Origin: JBGSYJ01 sp041748075 | GTDB lineage: Bacteria > Acidobacteriota > Thermoanaerobaculia > Gp7-AA8 | Assembly (NCBI GenBank): GCA_041748075.1 | Contig: JBGTDX010000181.1 | Coordinates: 1-56,535, forward strand | DNA: 56,535 nt | Direction: 5' to 3' | In this document: positions 33,090-42,394 of the stretch, one piece after another | Layout of the letters: each line of letters opens with the position of its first letter | How positions within the stretch are numbered: the first letter of the stretch is position 1 | The notes under the pieces: generated by a model | Databases searched by the model: none | What the model was told of the DNA's origin: nothing | Seen by the model: only the letters and a program-made list of their open reading frames with translations | Translations under genes and position numbers: made by a program

Positions 33090-34319
33090 GTGAATGAATC
33101 AGCGCTGCTCGACATCTTTCATGCGACGCTCGCGCGATGCTCGCCGGCACGGCTGACGTGCTCTCGACTCTCCGGGGAGGAGTTAAAATCGCTCGGCGGG
33201 CTCGAAGTCGACCTCGTTGCGGTGGGCAAGTGTGCCGCAGGACTGATCGATGGAGCGAGCTCGATGCTGAAGACGGGACGGATCTTCATCGCGGTTCCGT
33301 CGGGATATGTGGCCAGCATCTCGAATGATCCCGGTGCAGAGATCGTCGAAGGATCGCATCCGGAACTTTCAGAATCGAGCTTTCGCGCAGGTGAGCGTCT
33401 CATCGCATTCGTCGAGTCCGCGAATCGTCCGATCGTGTTTCTGATCTCCGGAGGAAGCTCTGCCTGCGTTGAGATTCCGCTGCGGCCGTGGTTCGAAGAG
33501 GCTGATCTCATCGCGGCGAATCATGCGCTGCTTCGTTCGGGTCTTCCCATCAGCGCGATCAACCTGGTTCGCCGCCATCTCTCAGCAATCAAGGGCGGGC
33601 GCCTCGGTGCCCTGGCACCTCCGGGGTCGGTGACGATGATCTATTCGGACGTCTCGCCCGGACGCGCCTCAGACGTCGGCTCAGGTCCCACGCTTCCGGA
33701 CGCAAGCACGAATGAACAGGCGGCTCGAGTTCTGCGTTCACTCGATGACTCACTCTGCATGGCGATCGCGGATCGGCTGTCCTCGTCGGCAGAACCTCCT
33801 CGCAGTTCCAATGCGTCACGGGTCGTTCTGATCGCGGACAACACCACGCTGCTCGCAGCAGCTGCGAAGGAAGCGGGCCACCTGGGACTCGAGACGCAGA
33901 TCATGGAAGACGAGCTGGAAGGTGATGTGTCGGTTGCCGTGCAACGACTGGTTGCGCGGCTCGAGGCGACATCACCCCGGCGCCTTCTCATCGCAGGGGG
34001 GGAACCGACGGTCGTTGTTCGAGGGGCGGGAACGGGCGGTCGCTGCAGTGAGCTCGCGCTCCGATTTGCGCTGGCGTGCGAGGAGTCCGGCCTGAAGGCC
34101 TCAGCTCTTTTCGCCGGCTCGGACGGTCTTGACGGGAATACGGATGCCGCTGGAATCGTACTCTCGTGCGAAGGCCGCGACCCGCTGGACCGAGCCTCGA
34201 TCGAGAAAGCCCTCGCAAATTCCGACTCATTTCCCCTCGCCCGCCATCTCGGATCCGAAGTTCTTTCGGGTCCCACCGGCAACAATCTGAGGGATATATA
34301 CCTGATGGCCCGCAATTAG
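33090..34319 (+). CDS. Glycerate 2-kinase (GckA/TtuD type, DUF4147-MOFRL)
   Basis: The enzyme phosphorylates D-glycerate to 2-phosphoglycerate. The 409-residue chain from the GTG at 33090 has the DUF4147 domain (AVGKCAAGLIDGA, VPSGY, EGSHPELSESSFRAGE, VFLISGGSSACVEIP, LSAIKGGRLGALAPPGSV, YSDVSPG). The MOFRL domain follows (GGEPTVVVRGAGTGGRCSELALRFAL, FAGSDGLDGNTDAAG, GPTGNNLRDIYLM). A TTG at 33048 is an alternative start; the GTG fits the family N-terminus better. It is unrelated in fold to GlxK-type kinases. It probably shares a transcript with the MarR gene. Confidence 0.92.
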   Translation: MNESALLDIFHATLARCSPARLTCSRLSGEELKSLGGLEVDLVAVGKCAAGLIDGASSMLKTGRIFIAVPSGYVASISNDPGAEIVEGSHPELSESSFRAGERLIAFVESANRPIVFLISGGSSACVEIPLRPWFEEADLIAANHALLRSGLPISAINLVRRHLSAIKGGRLGALAPPGSVTMIYSDVSPGRASDVGSGPTLPDASTNEQAARVLRSLDDSLCMAIADRLSSSAEPPRSSNASRVVLIADNTTLLAAAAKEAGHLGLETQIMEDELEGDVSVAVQRLVARLEATSPRRLLIAGGEPTVVVRGAGTGGRCSELALRFALACEESGLKASALFAGSDGLDGNTDAAGIVLSCEGRDPLDRASIEKALANSDSFPLARHLGSEVLSGPTGNNLRDIYLMARN

Positions 34320-34389
34320 CTTGCGGTTCGAGGTCGGGATGCAGGACCCCTCGATACTCTTTACCGGCTGATAACATGGTGTGGACTGA

Positions 34390-37300
34390 ATGATTTTCGA
34401 TCGCAAGGATGAGGAAGTCGGCCGCGCTGACGACGCCGGATCGGCAGTCCCTGCAGGGCGGGAGGGCGAACCGGCGCGCCGGCGCGGTTGCAGGCGCCTG
34501 GTCCTGTTCGGGCTCGCTGCCGCAATCATTCTGCTGATCCTTGCGCTGCTGAGCGGCTATTACTATCTCGGCACGGCATCCTTTGCGGAGCTCGTGCGGC
34601 TCCGAATCGAGTCGACCCTCGAGAACCGTCTCGGTCGTGAGGTGACCATCGGGCGGGTGAGCGTCACCCGTACGCTTCCATCGACGATCATTCTTCAGGA
34701 CATCAGGATCGCGAATGCTCCCGGGGGCGTGCATCCCTTCTTCGCTCACGTGCGTGAGGTGGAGATCAGAGGAGGAGTCCAGTCATTTCTTCAGCGGCGG
34801 GTCGAGCTGGGACGGATCGATGTTCGCGATCCGCAGTTTTTTCTGGAGCTCTATCCCGAAGACCACGAGCTCGATCACAACTTCCCCTCTTGGAAGCGCA
34901 CTCCGCCACGCCCCTATCAGATTTACAGAATGGACGTGAAGAAGATCTTCGTGACCGGAGGATTGTTCGATTACAACGACATCCGCCGCGACATGCATGC
35001 GCAGGTGCGCGGCATCGATTCGGAAGTTACGGCTCAATACAGCGACCAGATCTACTTCGGCATCGCGACGAGTCCTTCGGTGGCGGTGCGAATCAAAGAC
35101 TATGAACCGTTCGATCTCGACCTTCGCGCGGACTACCGCTACGAGCCGGGGGCGTTGCGACTCGAATCCGTCGCGCTCCGCGGGCGCGGCATCGAAGCGT
35201 TTCTTTCGGGCGATCTCGAACCGGTGACGGAAGCCGTGTACGACTTCAAGCTCGATACCCGAATGGAGCTCGCCCGTATCCGCGAGATCTTTGGGCTTGA
35301 AGCCGCGCTCTCGGGATCACTCGCCATCGACGGCACGCTGAAGGGCAAACAGGGCACGTTCGAATTGGCTGGCTCCTACTCGATCCCCGAGCTGGTGGCG
35401 GATACCTACGAGCTTGCTGAGCTCCGCGGCGAGCTGACGATCGATCAGGAAAAGGCGCGGGTGCGAATCGCCTCCGCGGAGTATGGCGGCGGAACGATCT
35501 CCGGCGTCTATGACCTGGCGGAGTACGCAGAGCCGTACCCGATGTCCATTGAGCTGGACTATGACCGCGTTTCCCTCGAAAAATTGTTCGAGGATTGGGG
35601 AATCGAAGAGACGGGGTTGCGTGGTGCTGCGACCGGCGGGCTGACGTACGCATGGAATCAGGACAAACTGCTCGAGGGATCGGGACGGGGAAACGCGAAG
35701 CTCGTTCCCGGAGCGATTGCGTTCGGTCAGGCGCCCTACCCGATTCCGCTCAGCGGTGCGACGAACTTTGCGCTCGACGCCGGAACCATCACGTTTGCTC
35801 GCTCGACGCTGAGAACACCGGAGTCGGTGATCGACTTCAGCGGGAAGCTGCAGATCGAGGGAGTGGTCACCGATCTCGCGGTGACGATCGACAGCAAAGA
35901 CTTCTCCGAGCTCGATCGGATTGCATACAACTTTGCGCGGACCGCCGACAAGGACGACTACGAACTGCTCGGCTTCGGAGGCGCAGGAACGATCAGGGGA
36001 ACGGTTCGCGGACCGATTGACGCTCCCCAGGTTGCCGCACGGATCGCTGCGGACGGGACGGTCTACAACGATGTCCTTCTCGGAAGGTCGGATATCGATC
36101 TCACTTACGACGGAGCCCGAGGCGTGCTGACTTTCAATCGTGGACAGTTCGCTCACCAAGGCGGAACGTTGGCGATGACGGGAACAATAGGCTTTCCCGA
36201 TGCCGGACCGGGTCCCCGATTCGATCTTCGTATCGAAGCCGACAACTGGGACGTACCACGAGCCCTTCAGATCGTCGAGCTCGAGCTCGAGGCGCAGGGT
36301 CTGGGCACGGGAACTCTTTTCGTGCGCGGAACTCCGGAGCAGGGGACGGTGACGTTCGAGAGCATGCGCATCGTGCGAACCGACAGCGCGTATCTCAACC
36401 TGAACGGCGATGTCACCTGGCTTCCGGATGAAGGCAACGTTGCATTCAACCTCGACATCGGTGCCAATTCGTTTCCGGTCTCCGACCTCATCGCATTTCT
36501 CGATCTGGGCGAGCTCCCGATCACTGGCGATCTGACCGGAACTCTGCATATCGAAGGGCCCAAGGATTCCCTCGAAGGAGCCGGGGCCATCATGGTCCGA
36601 CGGGGAACGATCTACGAAGTGCCGGTCGAACAGGTGACGGCGGATCTGGTGTTCACCGAGGGGTTTCTCCGCGCATCGAATATCGAGCTCAGAGCCGAGG
36701 CAGGGATCGTTACCGGCGAGGCGGAATACAACTTTGCGACCGAGACCTTCGGCTACACGATTCAGGCAGAGCGTCTTGATCTATCCAGAATCGAAGCGCT
36801 CGCCGGAGTGGCGAACCTCTTCGGCGGAAGGCTGACGCTTCGTTCGAGCGGCGGTGGCACGCTCGAACAGCCCGAACTGGTCGTTGAAGCGGTACTCGAA
36901 GATGAGAGCCTCGATGAAGCGGATCTTCCTGAAGGAGCAGCTCCTCCGACATTCTATCTGGCCATCCGCAACGGGCAGATGATCGTACGCGGCTCAGCTT
37001 ACGATGTCGCGTCGGTCGAGGGGACGGGAACGATCTCGCCCTCCGGCGAGCTCGATGGCCTGGTTCAGTTGACGGTTACCGACATAGAGCGATTCCTCAC
37101 CATCTTCGCGCCGGATTCAGGGATACCGGCAGCAGGCTCGCTGGTAGCGGATTTCAGGCTCGCGGGATCGACGAGCTCCCTCGAGACGATCGTCGTAGAA
37201 GGAACCGTTCCGACATTCGACGTCAGCGTGGGCGGCCAGAAGTTCACACCGAATGAGCCGATGGTGTTCGCGCTGCGTGATGGATCGTTCGTGATCGACT

Positions 37301-40300
37301 CGTTCAGCCTGCAGCGCAACGGGTCCGTATTCGATATCGCGGGATCCGTTGGCCTCACCGGCGACAGGATCGTGAGGCTGTCGATCGATGGTAGCGTTGA
37401 CGCTGCGTTGCTGCAGTTGTTTGTTCCCGATGCTCAGGCGGAGGGGCTCGTGAACGTCGCTGCGAACGTTACGGGGACCTTGTCGAGTCCTCGAGTAAAC
37501 GGAACGGCCGAACTGATGAACGCGCAGTTGAGGCTCGCCGGATTTCCGCAGCTCATAGGCGACATCACTGGCACGCTGCTGTTTCGCGACCAGCGGATCG
37601 AGATCGATTCGCTCAGAGCTACAGTCGGTGGAGGCACGATCATCGCAGGTGGCTTCGTCGATCTCGAGGGTGCTCAGGTGTCGAGGTTCCGCGTGAAACT
37701 GCAGGGCAGCGAGGTGGCGCTTCGCTATTTCGAAGGAGTTTCTCTCGCGGGGGACTTTGGCCTCACTCTGTCAGGCGATGTCAACGAGGCACTCCTCCAG
37801 GGAGAAGTCGTGGTCGACAGAGCCGTCTATACGCGCGACTTCGAGGCCGCTGAGACGATCCTGAACCTTCTTCTGGAGCGAAGTCGAGGTCTGGTTCCGG
37901 CCGTGGCGGCTTCGTGGCAGGACACGGTGGCGCTGCGCATTGACCTGATCGCGCGCGATACGCTCGCCATCCGGAACAACATCGCAGACGTGACGGGCGA
38001 CGCGGACCTCGACGTCACCGGGACCCTGGCCAATCCAGTGATCCTCGGACTCGTCGAGATTCACGAAGGCGGAACGATCGAGTTCCAGGACATCGAGTAC
38101 ACCGTCGTGCGCGGCACGATCAATTTCCAGAATCCGTTTCGCATCGATCCCTTTTTCGACATCACCGCCGAAGGCCGCGTGCAGGAGTACGATCTGACGG
38201 TCAACCTCAGCGGAACGATGGATCGAATTGTGCCCTCGATCTCCAGCGATCCTCCCGTCAGTGGTCTCACGCTGCTCTCTCTGCTGGGGCCGTCCACCAT
38301 TGGCCAGGGGCCGACTCAGGGAGTGACCGCCGGATCGCTCCAGGGGGCGGGTACCTCGCTCCTGTTCCAAAGTGTTGGAGGTTTGATCGGTTCGCGGATT
38401 TTTCCGTTTGCCGATTCGTTCCGAGTCGACGCGGGAATGCTTGAAGGCTCATCCAGTCCCGAGCCTACCGTCACGTTCGAAAAGCAGATCGACAGCGAGC
38501 TTCGCGTGATCGTGACGTACAACACGGTCGATTCGAAGAAAAACCGGCAGGTGATCGAGTGGCAGGTCCGGCCCGAGTGGATCCTGCAGTTCACCAGGGA
38601 TCGCGAAGAAGAGTACATACTCGAGGCACGATTCAGGAGGCGCTACGACGGACGCTGGGGCCGCGGCTCGGATGACGTTGCCTTCACCAGTGCTCCGGGA
38701 GGCGGGGGTCCTTCCGAGCTCACCGTGCAGGCGACCGATTTCGCTCCCCCACCACCGCCGCTGGTTCCTCCGCAACCGGCCGTTTCCGACTCTCTGGAGC
38801 CTGGTCCGCCGGAGGGCCGTGAGTTCGTCACCTCCATTTCTTTCCGGACGGATTCGGCTTTCGATCTTTCCGGTCTTCCGGATCTCATTCCTTTGGAAGC
38901 AGGCCGGCGAATCACGATCCGCGACGTGAGAAACTCGATTTCTCGCCTGTACGCGACGGGAGACTTTCGCGACATCATCGTCGAAGGCGAAACGACCGGC
39001 AACACCATCGCAGTGACGTTCGTTCTCTCGATGAACTACAGACTCGGAGCCATTGCGATCGAAGGTGCCGGTACCCTGCGAGCGCGCGCCGAATCTGAGC
39101 TCAATGTGAGGGAGGGCGACGTTCTGAGTCTGGCCGCGATCGATCGCAGCGCCGCCGCGATTGCTCGAATGCTCGATGGTCGCGGCTACCTCGAGGCCCT
39201 GGTCGAACCGGAGACTGAATACTTTCGTGAGACGAATCGTGCCGACGTGATCTTCCACGTCGAGCTCGGTCCGGCAGCCACAATCGCCGCGATCTCGATC
39301 GAAGGCGATCCCGATCCCTTCACGACCGTTGAGCTCGAAGGAGTCATGGGACTCGATCGAGGCGACGTGTTTCGCCAGTCGCGTGCCGCTTCGGCCGCGC
39401 AGACTCTCGAGAATCACTTGATCCGACAAGACTACCGGCAGGCTGCGGTACGCTTCGTGAGGCATGAGTATGACGAGGCGACAGAATCGGTCCAGCTTTT
39501 CTATACGCTCAATCTGGGGCCGAAAGTGCGCCTCGATGTCGAAGGCGTGCCCCGCAAAGCCGTCCGCCGGCAGATTCCGTTCGGTCGCACCGAGCCTTAC
39601 TCCGAGGATCGGATCGATCGAGCCAGCCGTGAAATCATCGAGGCCTACCAGCGGCGCGGTCACTACGGGGTTGTCGTGGATATCCGGGAAGAGCGTGTCG
39701 ACGACACGCTCGTGATTACCTTCGAGGTAGATCCGGGACGCGAGTATGAACTCCGGCAGGTGATCTTCGAAGGGAACGAAAAGGTGCCCGACCGCGATCT
39801 GACATCCCTGATCGCCACCTCCCGTCCCGGTGGATTCCGGAAGCTTCTCGCGAGCCTCCTGCGCCGCGGTACGGGCGTGACGCGGGAGATGCTGGGCGAT
39901 GATCGGGACACCATCGAAGCCTACTATCGCCTTGACGGTTTTTCGCTAGCCTCGGTCGACACCCCGGTGGTCCAGACGCGTCCCGATGGAACTCTCGACG
40001 TGACGTTCACGATCGTGGAAGGGCCGCAGACGATCGTCACGGATGTTGTGATCGAGGGTGCAGAAAAGATTGCGCCCGAAAGATTGCCGCGTCCCCTGCT
40101 CCGGAGTGGGGAGCCCCTCAATCCTACGCTCCTGCAGGCGGATATCGCGAACCTTCAGACGCACTACGCTGCTCGCGGCTACGTGGAGCTGCAGGTCACC
40201 AACCGCGTGGAGTTGAGCGAAGACCGGACGAACGCGACCGTGACCTACGCCATTGCCGAGGGCCCAGAGGTCCTCGTCGATGAGTCCATCGTTCGTGGGA

Positions 40301-41559
40301 ACACCTATACGGACAACGACGTGATTCTTCGCGTTGCGAAGCTCAAGAAGGGCGAACCGTTCTCCTTCTTGAAGATGCTTGAAGCGCAGCGCGATCTCTA
40401 CCGGCTCGGGATCTTCCGGCGTGTCGACTTGTTGCCGGAGCTGACCAGTGGCGAGGTGGCAGCGCGCGACGTAGTCATTGAAGTGGAAGAGGGCAAGAAT
40501 CTGACAGTAGCCGGTTCGGTGGGATACTCGACCGAGTACGGCGCGTCGATCGCCGGCTCGCTCGCGCATCGCAATCTGTTCGGCACCGCCCGGTACGCTG
40601 GAGCCGAGGTCCGCTTGTCCCAGCGGTCGGAGCGTTTTTTCCTGACGTACCGCGAGCCGTTCACGTTCGGCAGCGATATCCCGACGCAGTTCACCATCTT
40701 CCAGACCGACGAGATCAGGGAAGGGGCGCGGATCGAGACCCTCGGCACGTTCGTCGAGGCATCGCGAGTCGCCTTTGAGAGAACGCGTTGGGCGCTCCGC
40801 TACGAGTACCGGTTGGCGCGGTGTGCCGAGGGTGCGCTCTGTGATGCGGCAGGCGGAGACATACCCATCCCTGGACTGCCGCGGGAAGAACAGGAGATCC
40901 AGATCTCGAGCATCACTCCGTCGTTCTTCTGGGACAACCGCGATGATCCGTTCAATCCCCGTCGTGGATCCTATGCGAGCCTTTCACTCGAATGGGCGCA
41001 ACCCTTCCGCAGAGCAACCGCTCATTTCCTGAAGGGCTACGCCCAGGGCGCGTGGTACCGGCCTGTGGGCGACCGCAGCGAGATCGTCGTGTCGTCGCGC
41101 ATCGGACTGATCGAGCCTCTCGCGAATGAAGGGGAGTTCCTTCGCGTGCCCTTCTCGGAGCGATTCGTCTCAGGTGGAGAGACGAGCCACCGCGCATTCG
41201 GCCTCGATCAGCTGGGGATCGAAGGGGAGACCCTGGTGTGCGTTTCCGAGGGGAGGGTCATCCCGTGCTCGACGGGCGGGAGACTCGTGCCGATCGGTGG
41301 CAACGCTCTGTCGCTGATCAATGTCGAGTACCGGTTCCCGATCTTCGGATCACTGCGGGGCGCGCTCTTCGTCGATGGTGGAAACGTCTGGAGCGAGATC
41401 GAGCGGATTGACTTCGACGAGTTCCGCTACGGCGCGGGCGTGGGATTGCGCTACCTCACGCCTGTCGGTCCGATCCGGCTGGACTTCGGCTACAAACTCG
41501 ATCGTGAGCCGTTCGAGAATCCTTCCGCCTTCACGATCAGCCTCGGCTTCCCGTTCTGA
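34390..41559 (+). CDS. Single-chain TamB (DUF490)-POTRA-Omp85 barrel fusion
   Basis: One 2389-residue protein joins what are usually two. Residues 1-60 are a basic tail and one inner-membrane helix (LVLFGLAAAIILLILALLSGYYYL). Residues about 70-1425 are an AsmA/TamB-like beta helix with many GTxxxxG repeats, ending in a DUF490-type C-terminus (TVTFEKQIDSELRVIVTYN, VIEWQVRPEWILQF). A Pro-rich linker (about 1450-1475, PPPPPLVPPQP) leads to seven POTRA-like repeats (about 1478-2035). A 16-strand-type Omp85 barrel (about 2036-2389) follows, with NLFGTARYAGAEVRLSQ, FSERFVSGGETSHRAFG (cf. the RGF loop region) and terminal GFPF with Phe last. TamB and TamA/BamA partners normally meet non-covalently to move proteins or lipids to the outer membrane; here one chain spans the envelope. 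No internal stop or restart with a ribosome site is seen at the junction. Confidence 0.93.
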   Translation: MIFDRKDEEVGRADDAGSAVPAGREGEPARRRGCRRLVLFGLAAAIILLILALLSGYYYLGTASFAELVRLRIESTLENRLGREVTIGRVSVTRTLPSTIILQDIRIANAPGGVHPFFAHVREVEIRGGVQSFLQRRVELGRIDVRDPQFFLELYPEDHELDHNFPSWKRTPPRPYQIYRMDVKKIFVTGGLFDYNDIRRDMHAQVRGIDSEVTAQYSDQIYFGIATSPSVAVRIKDYEPFDLDLRADYRYEPGALRLESVALRGRGIEAFLSGDLEPVTEAVYDFKLDTRMELARIREIFGLEAALSGSLAIDGTLKGKQGTFELAGSYSIPELVADTYELAELRGELTIDQEKARVRIASAEYGGGTISGVYDLAEYAEPYPMSIELDYDRVSLEKLFEDWGIEETGLRGAATGGLTYAWNQDKLLEGSGRGNAKLVPGAIAFGQAPYPIPLSGATNFALDAGTITFARSTLRTPESVIDFSGKLQIEGVVTDLAVTIDSKDFSELDRIAYNFARTADKDDYELLGFGGAGTIRGTVRGPIDAPQVAARIAADGTVYNDVLLGRSDIDLTYDGARGVLTFNRGQFAHQGGTLAMTGTIGFPDAGPGPRFDLRIEADNWDVPRALQIVELELEAQGLGTGTLFVRGTPEQGTVTFESMRIVRTDSAYLNLNGDVTWLPDEGNVAFNLDIGANSFPVSDLIAFLDLGELPITGDLTGTLHIEGPKDSLEGAGAIMVRRGTIYEVPVEQVTADLVFTEGFLRASNIELRAEAGIVTGEAEYNFATETFGYTIQAERLDLSRIEALAGVANLFGGRLTLRSSGGGTLEQPELVVEAVLEDESLDEADLPEGAAPPTFYLAIRNGQMIVRGSAYDVASVEGTGTISPSGELDGLVQLTVTDIERFLTIFAPDSGIPAAGSLVADFRLAGSTSSLETIVVEGTVPTFDVSVGGQKFTPNEPMVFALRDGSFVIDSFSLQRNGSVFDIAGSVGLTGDRIVRLSIDGSVDAALLQLFVPDAQAEGLVNVAANVTGTLSSPRVNGTAELMNAQLRLAGFPQLIGDITGTLLFRDQRIEIDSLRATVGGGTIIAGGFVDLEGAQVSRFRVKLQGSEVALRYFEGVSLAGDFGLTLSGDVNEALLQGEVVVDRAVYTRDFEAAETILNLLLERSRGLVPAVAASWQDTVALRIDLIARDTLAIRNNIADVTGDADLDVTGTLANPVILGLVEIHEGGTIEFQDIEYTVVRGTINFQNPFRIDPFFDITAEGRVQEYDLTVNLSGTMDRIVPSISSDPPVSGLTLLSLLGPSTIGQGPTQGVTAGSLQGAGTSLLFQSVGGLIGSRIFPFADSFRVDAGMLEGSSSPEPTVTFEKQIDSELRVIVTYNTVDSKKNRQVIEWQVRPEWILQFTRDREEEYILEARFRRRYDGRWGRGSDDVAFTSAPGGGGPSELTVQATDFAPPPPPLVPPQPAVSDSLEPGPPEGREFVTSISFRTDSAFDLSGLPDLIPLEAGRRITIRDVRNSISRLYATGDFRDIIVEGETTGNTIAVTFVLSMNYRLGAIAIEGAGTLRARAESELNVREGDVLSLAAIDRSAAAIARMLDGRGYLEALVEPETEYFRETNRADVIFHVELGPAATIAAISIEGDPDPFTTVELEGVMGLDRGDVFRQSRAASAAQTLENHLIRQDYRQAAVRFVRHEYDEATESVQLFYTLNLGPKVRLDVEGVPRKAVRRQIPFGRTEPYSEDRIDRASREIIEAYQRRGHYGVVVDIREERVDDTLVITFEVDPGREYELRQVIFEGNEKVPDRDLTSLIATSRPGGFRKLLASLLRRGTGVTREMLGDDRDTIEAYYRLDGFSLASVDTPVVQTRPDGTLDVTFTIVEGPQTIVTDVVIEGAEKIAPERLPRPLLRSGEPLNPTLLQADIANLQTHYAARGYVELQVTNRVELSEDRTNATVTYAIAEGPEVLVDESIVRGNTYTDNDVILRVAKLKKGEPFSFLKMLEAQRDLYRLGIFRRVDLLPELTSGEVAARDVVIEVEEGKNLTVAGSVGYSTEYGASIAGSLAHRNLFGTARYAGAEVRLSQRSERFFLTYREPFTFGSDIPTQFTIFQTDEIREGARIETLGTFVEASRVAFERTRWALRYEYRLARCAEGALCDAAGGDIPIPGLPREEQEIQISSITPSFFWDNRDDPFNPRRGSYASLSLEWAQPFRRATAHFLKGYAQGAWYRPVGDRSEIVVSSRIGLIEPLANEGEFLRVPFSERFVSGGETSHRAFGLDQLGIEGETLVCVSEGRVIPCSTGGRLVPIGGNALSLINVEYRFPIFGSLRGALFVDGGNVWSEIERIDFDEFRYGAGVGLRYLTPVGPIRLDFGYKLDREPFENPSAFTISLGFPF

Positions 41560-41588
41560 CGGAGGTTGCGCACCCAGCTCAGAACGGC

Positions 41589-41646
41589 CAGTAGTCAGTA
41601 GTCCTGTTCCGTGGCCACTCACAACTCAGAACTCACAACTCAGAAC
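41589..41646. repeat. Heptamer repeats (CAGTAGT and CTCAGAA types)
   Basis: CAGTAGT is doubled at 41589-41603, and four CTCAGAA/CTCACAA heptamers lie at 41618-41646, between the convergent TamB-Omp85 and coiled-coil genes. TCAGAACG (41579-41586) can also pair with CGTTCTGA at the fusion gene's stop (41552-41559). Confidence 0.8.
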
Positions 41647-41655
41647 TTTCGCGGG

Positions 41656-41898
41656 TTACAGGCCCGGCTCTACGTGCTCTGCGGCCTCCCGCACGCGTTC
41701 CGCCTCCATTTCGGCAATACGATTGCGCAGGTCCGAGACTTCCGCGGAAAGGCGGGAAAGCTCGGGATGCACGGCCTCGCGAGCGAGGTCCTGAATCTTC
41801 GAGGTCAGTTTCTGGACCTGCTCGGACCGAAAGCCGGTCAGCTTGTTGTACGAATCTCCCAGTACGTCTTTCAACATCTGTTCAAAATCCTGAGCCAT
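41656..41898 (-). CDS. Small coiled-coil protein, unknown function
   Basis: This 80-residue protein is almost entirely helical. Residues 28-70 show the heptad pattern of a coiled coil (VQKLTSKIQDLAREAVHPEL, then SRLSAEVSDLRNRIAEMEAE), and the tail is acidic (HVEPGL). There is no signal peptide. Size and layout resemble small trimeric coiled-coil accessory proteins such as UbiK/BMFP, but I do not see enough identity to call it that. It ends just after the heptamer repeats and converges on the large fusion gene. Confidence 0.7.
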   Translation of the reverse strand: MAQDFEQMLKDVLGDSYNKLTGFRSEQVQKLTSKIQDLAREAVHPELSRLSAEVSDLRNRIAEMEAERVREAAEHVEPGL

Positions 41899-42024
41899 GA
41901 ATCACCTCACGCAGAGAAGGCGAGCAATGAAGATGCCATCGGACACACACGATGAGTGCCTTTTTCGGGGCGGGGACACGGAGTACCCGTTCGTGCGAGA
42001 ATCGGCACCTTCAACGGAGGGAAC

Positions 42025-42390
42025 ATGACGCACTCCATTCGTTCGTTCTCCGATTTCTGGCCGTATTACGTCCGGCAGCATGCAAAGAGCGGTACCCGCG
42101 CGCTTCACGCGATCGGCTCCATTCTGGCCCTGGCCGCTGTGTGCGCCGCCGTGCTGATCAGTCCGTGGTATCTGCTGGCGGCGCCTGTGATCGGCTACGG
42201 GTTCGCCTGGTATGCTCACTTCTTCGTGGAGGGAAACAAGCCCGCCACCTTCGGCCATCCGTTTTACTCTCTGGCAGCCGATTACCGGATGTTGTTTCTG
42301 ATGCTCACCGGGCGCATGCAACGGGAAGTGGACATGCATACGGAAGCGAGCGTCGCCGAACCGGCTGCCATGCCCAGCGAAAGGAATTGA
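42025..42390 (+). CDS. Mpo1-like membrane protein (DUF962)
   Basis: The 121-residue protein starts at the ATG at 42025, with GGAGG 4 nt upstream. It has FWPYYVRQHAKSGTRALHAIGS (including the conserved His), two membrane segments (SILALAAVCAAVLI and WYLLAAPVIGYGFAWYAHFF), the EGNKPATFGHP motif and a SLAADYRML block. These are hallmarks of DUF962. Yeast Mpo1 is an Fe-dependent dioxygenase of 2-hydroxy fatty acids; activity of bacterial members is not established. It lies 4 nt before fabI, so a link to lipid metabolism is plausible. Confidence 0.85.
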   Translation: MTHSIRSFSDFWPYYVRQHAKSGTRALHAIGSILALAAVCAAVLISPWYLLAAPVIGYGFAWYAHFFVEGNKPATFGHPFYSLAADYRMLFLMLTGRMQREVDMHTEASVAEPAAMPSERN

Positions 42391-42394
42391 CGAT

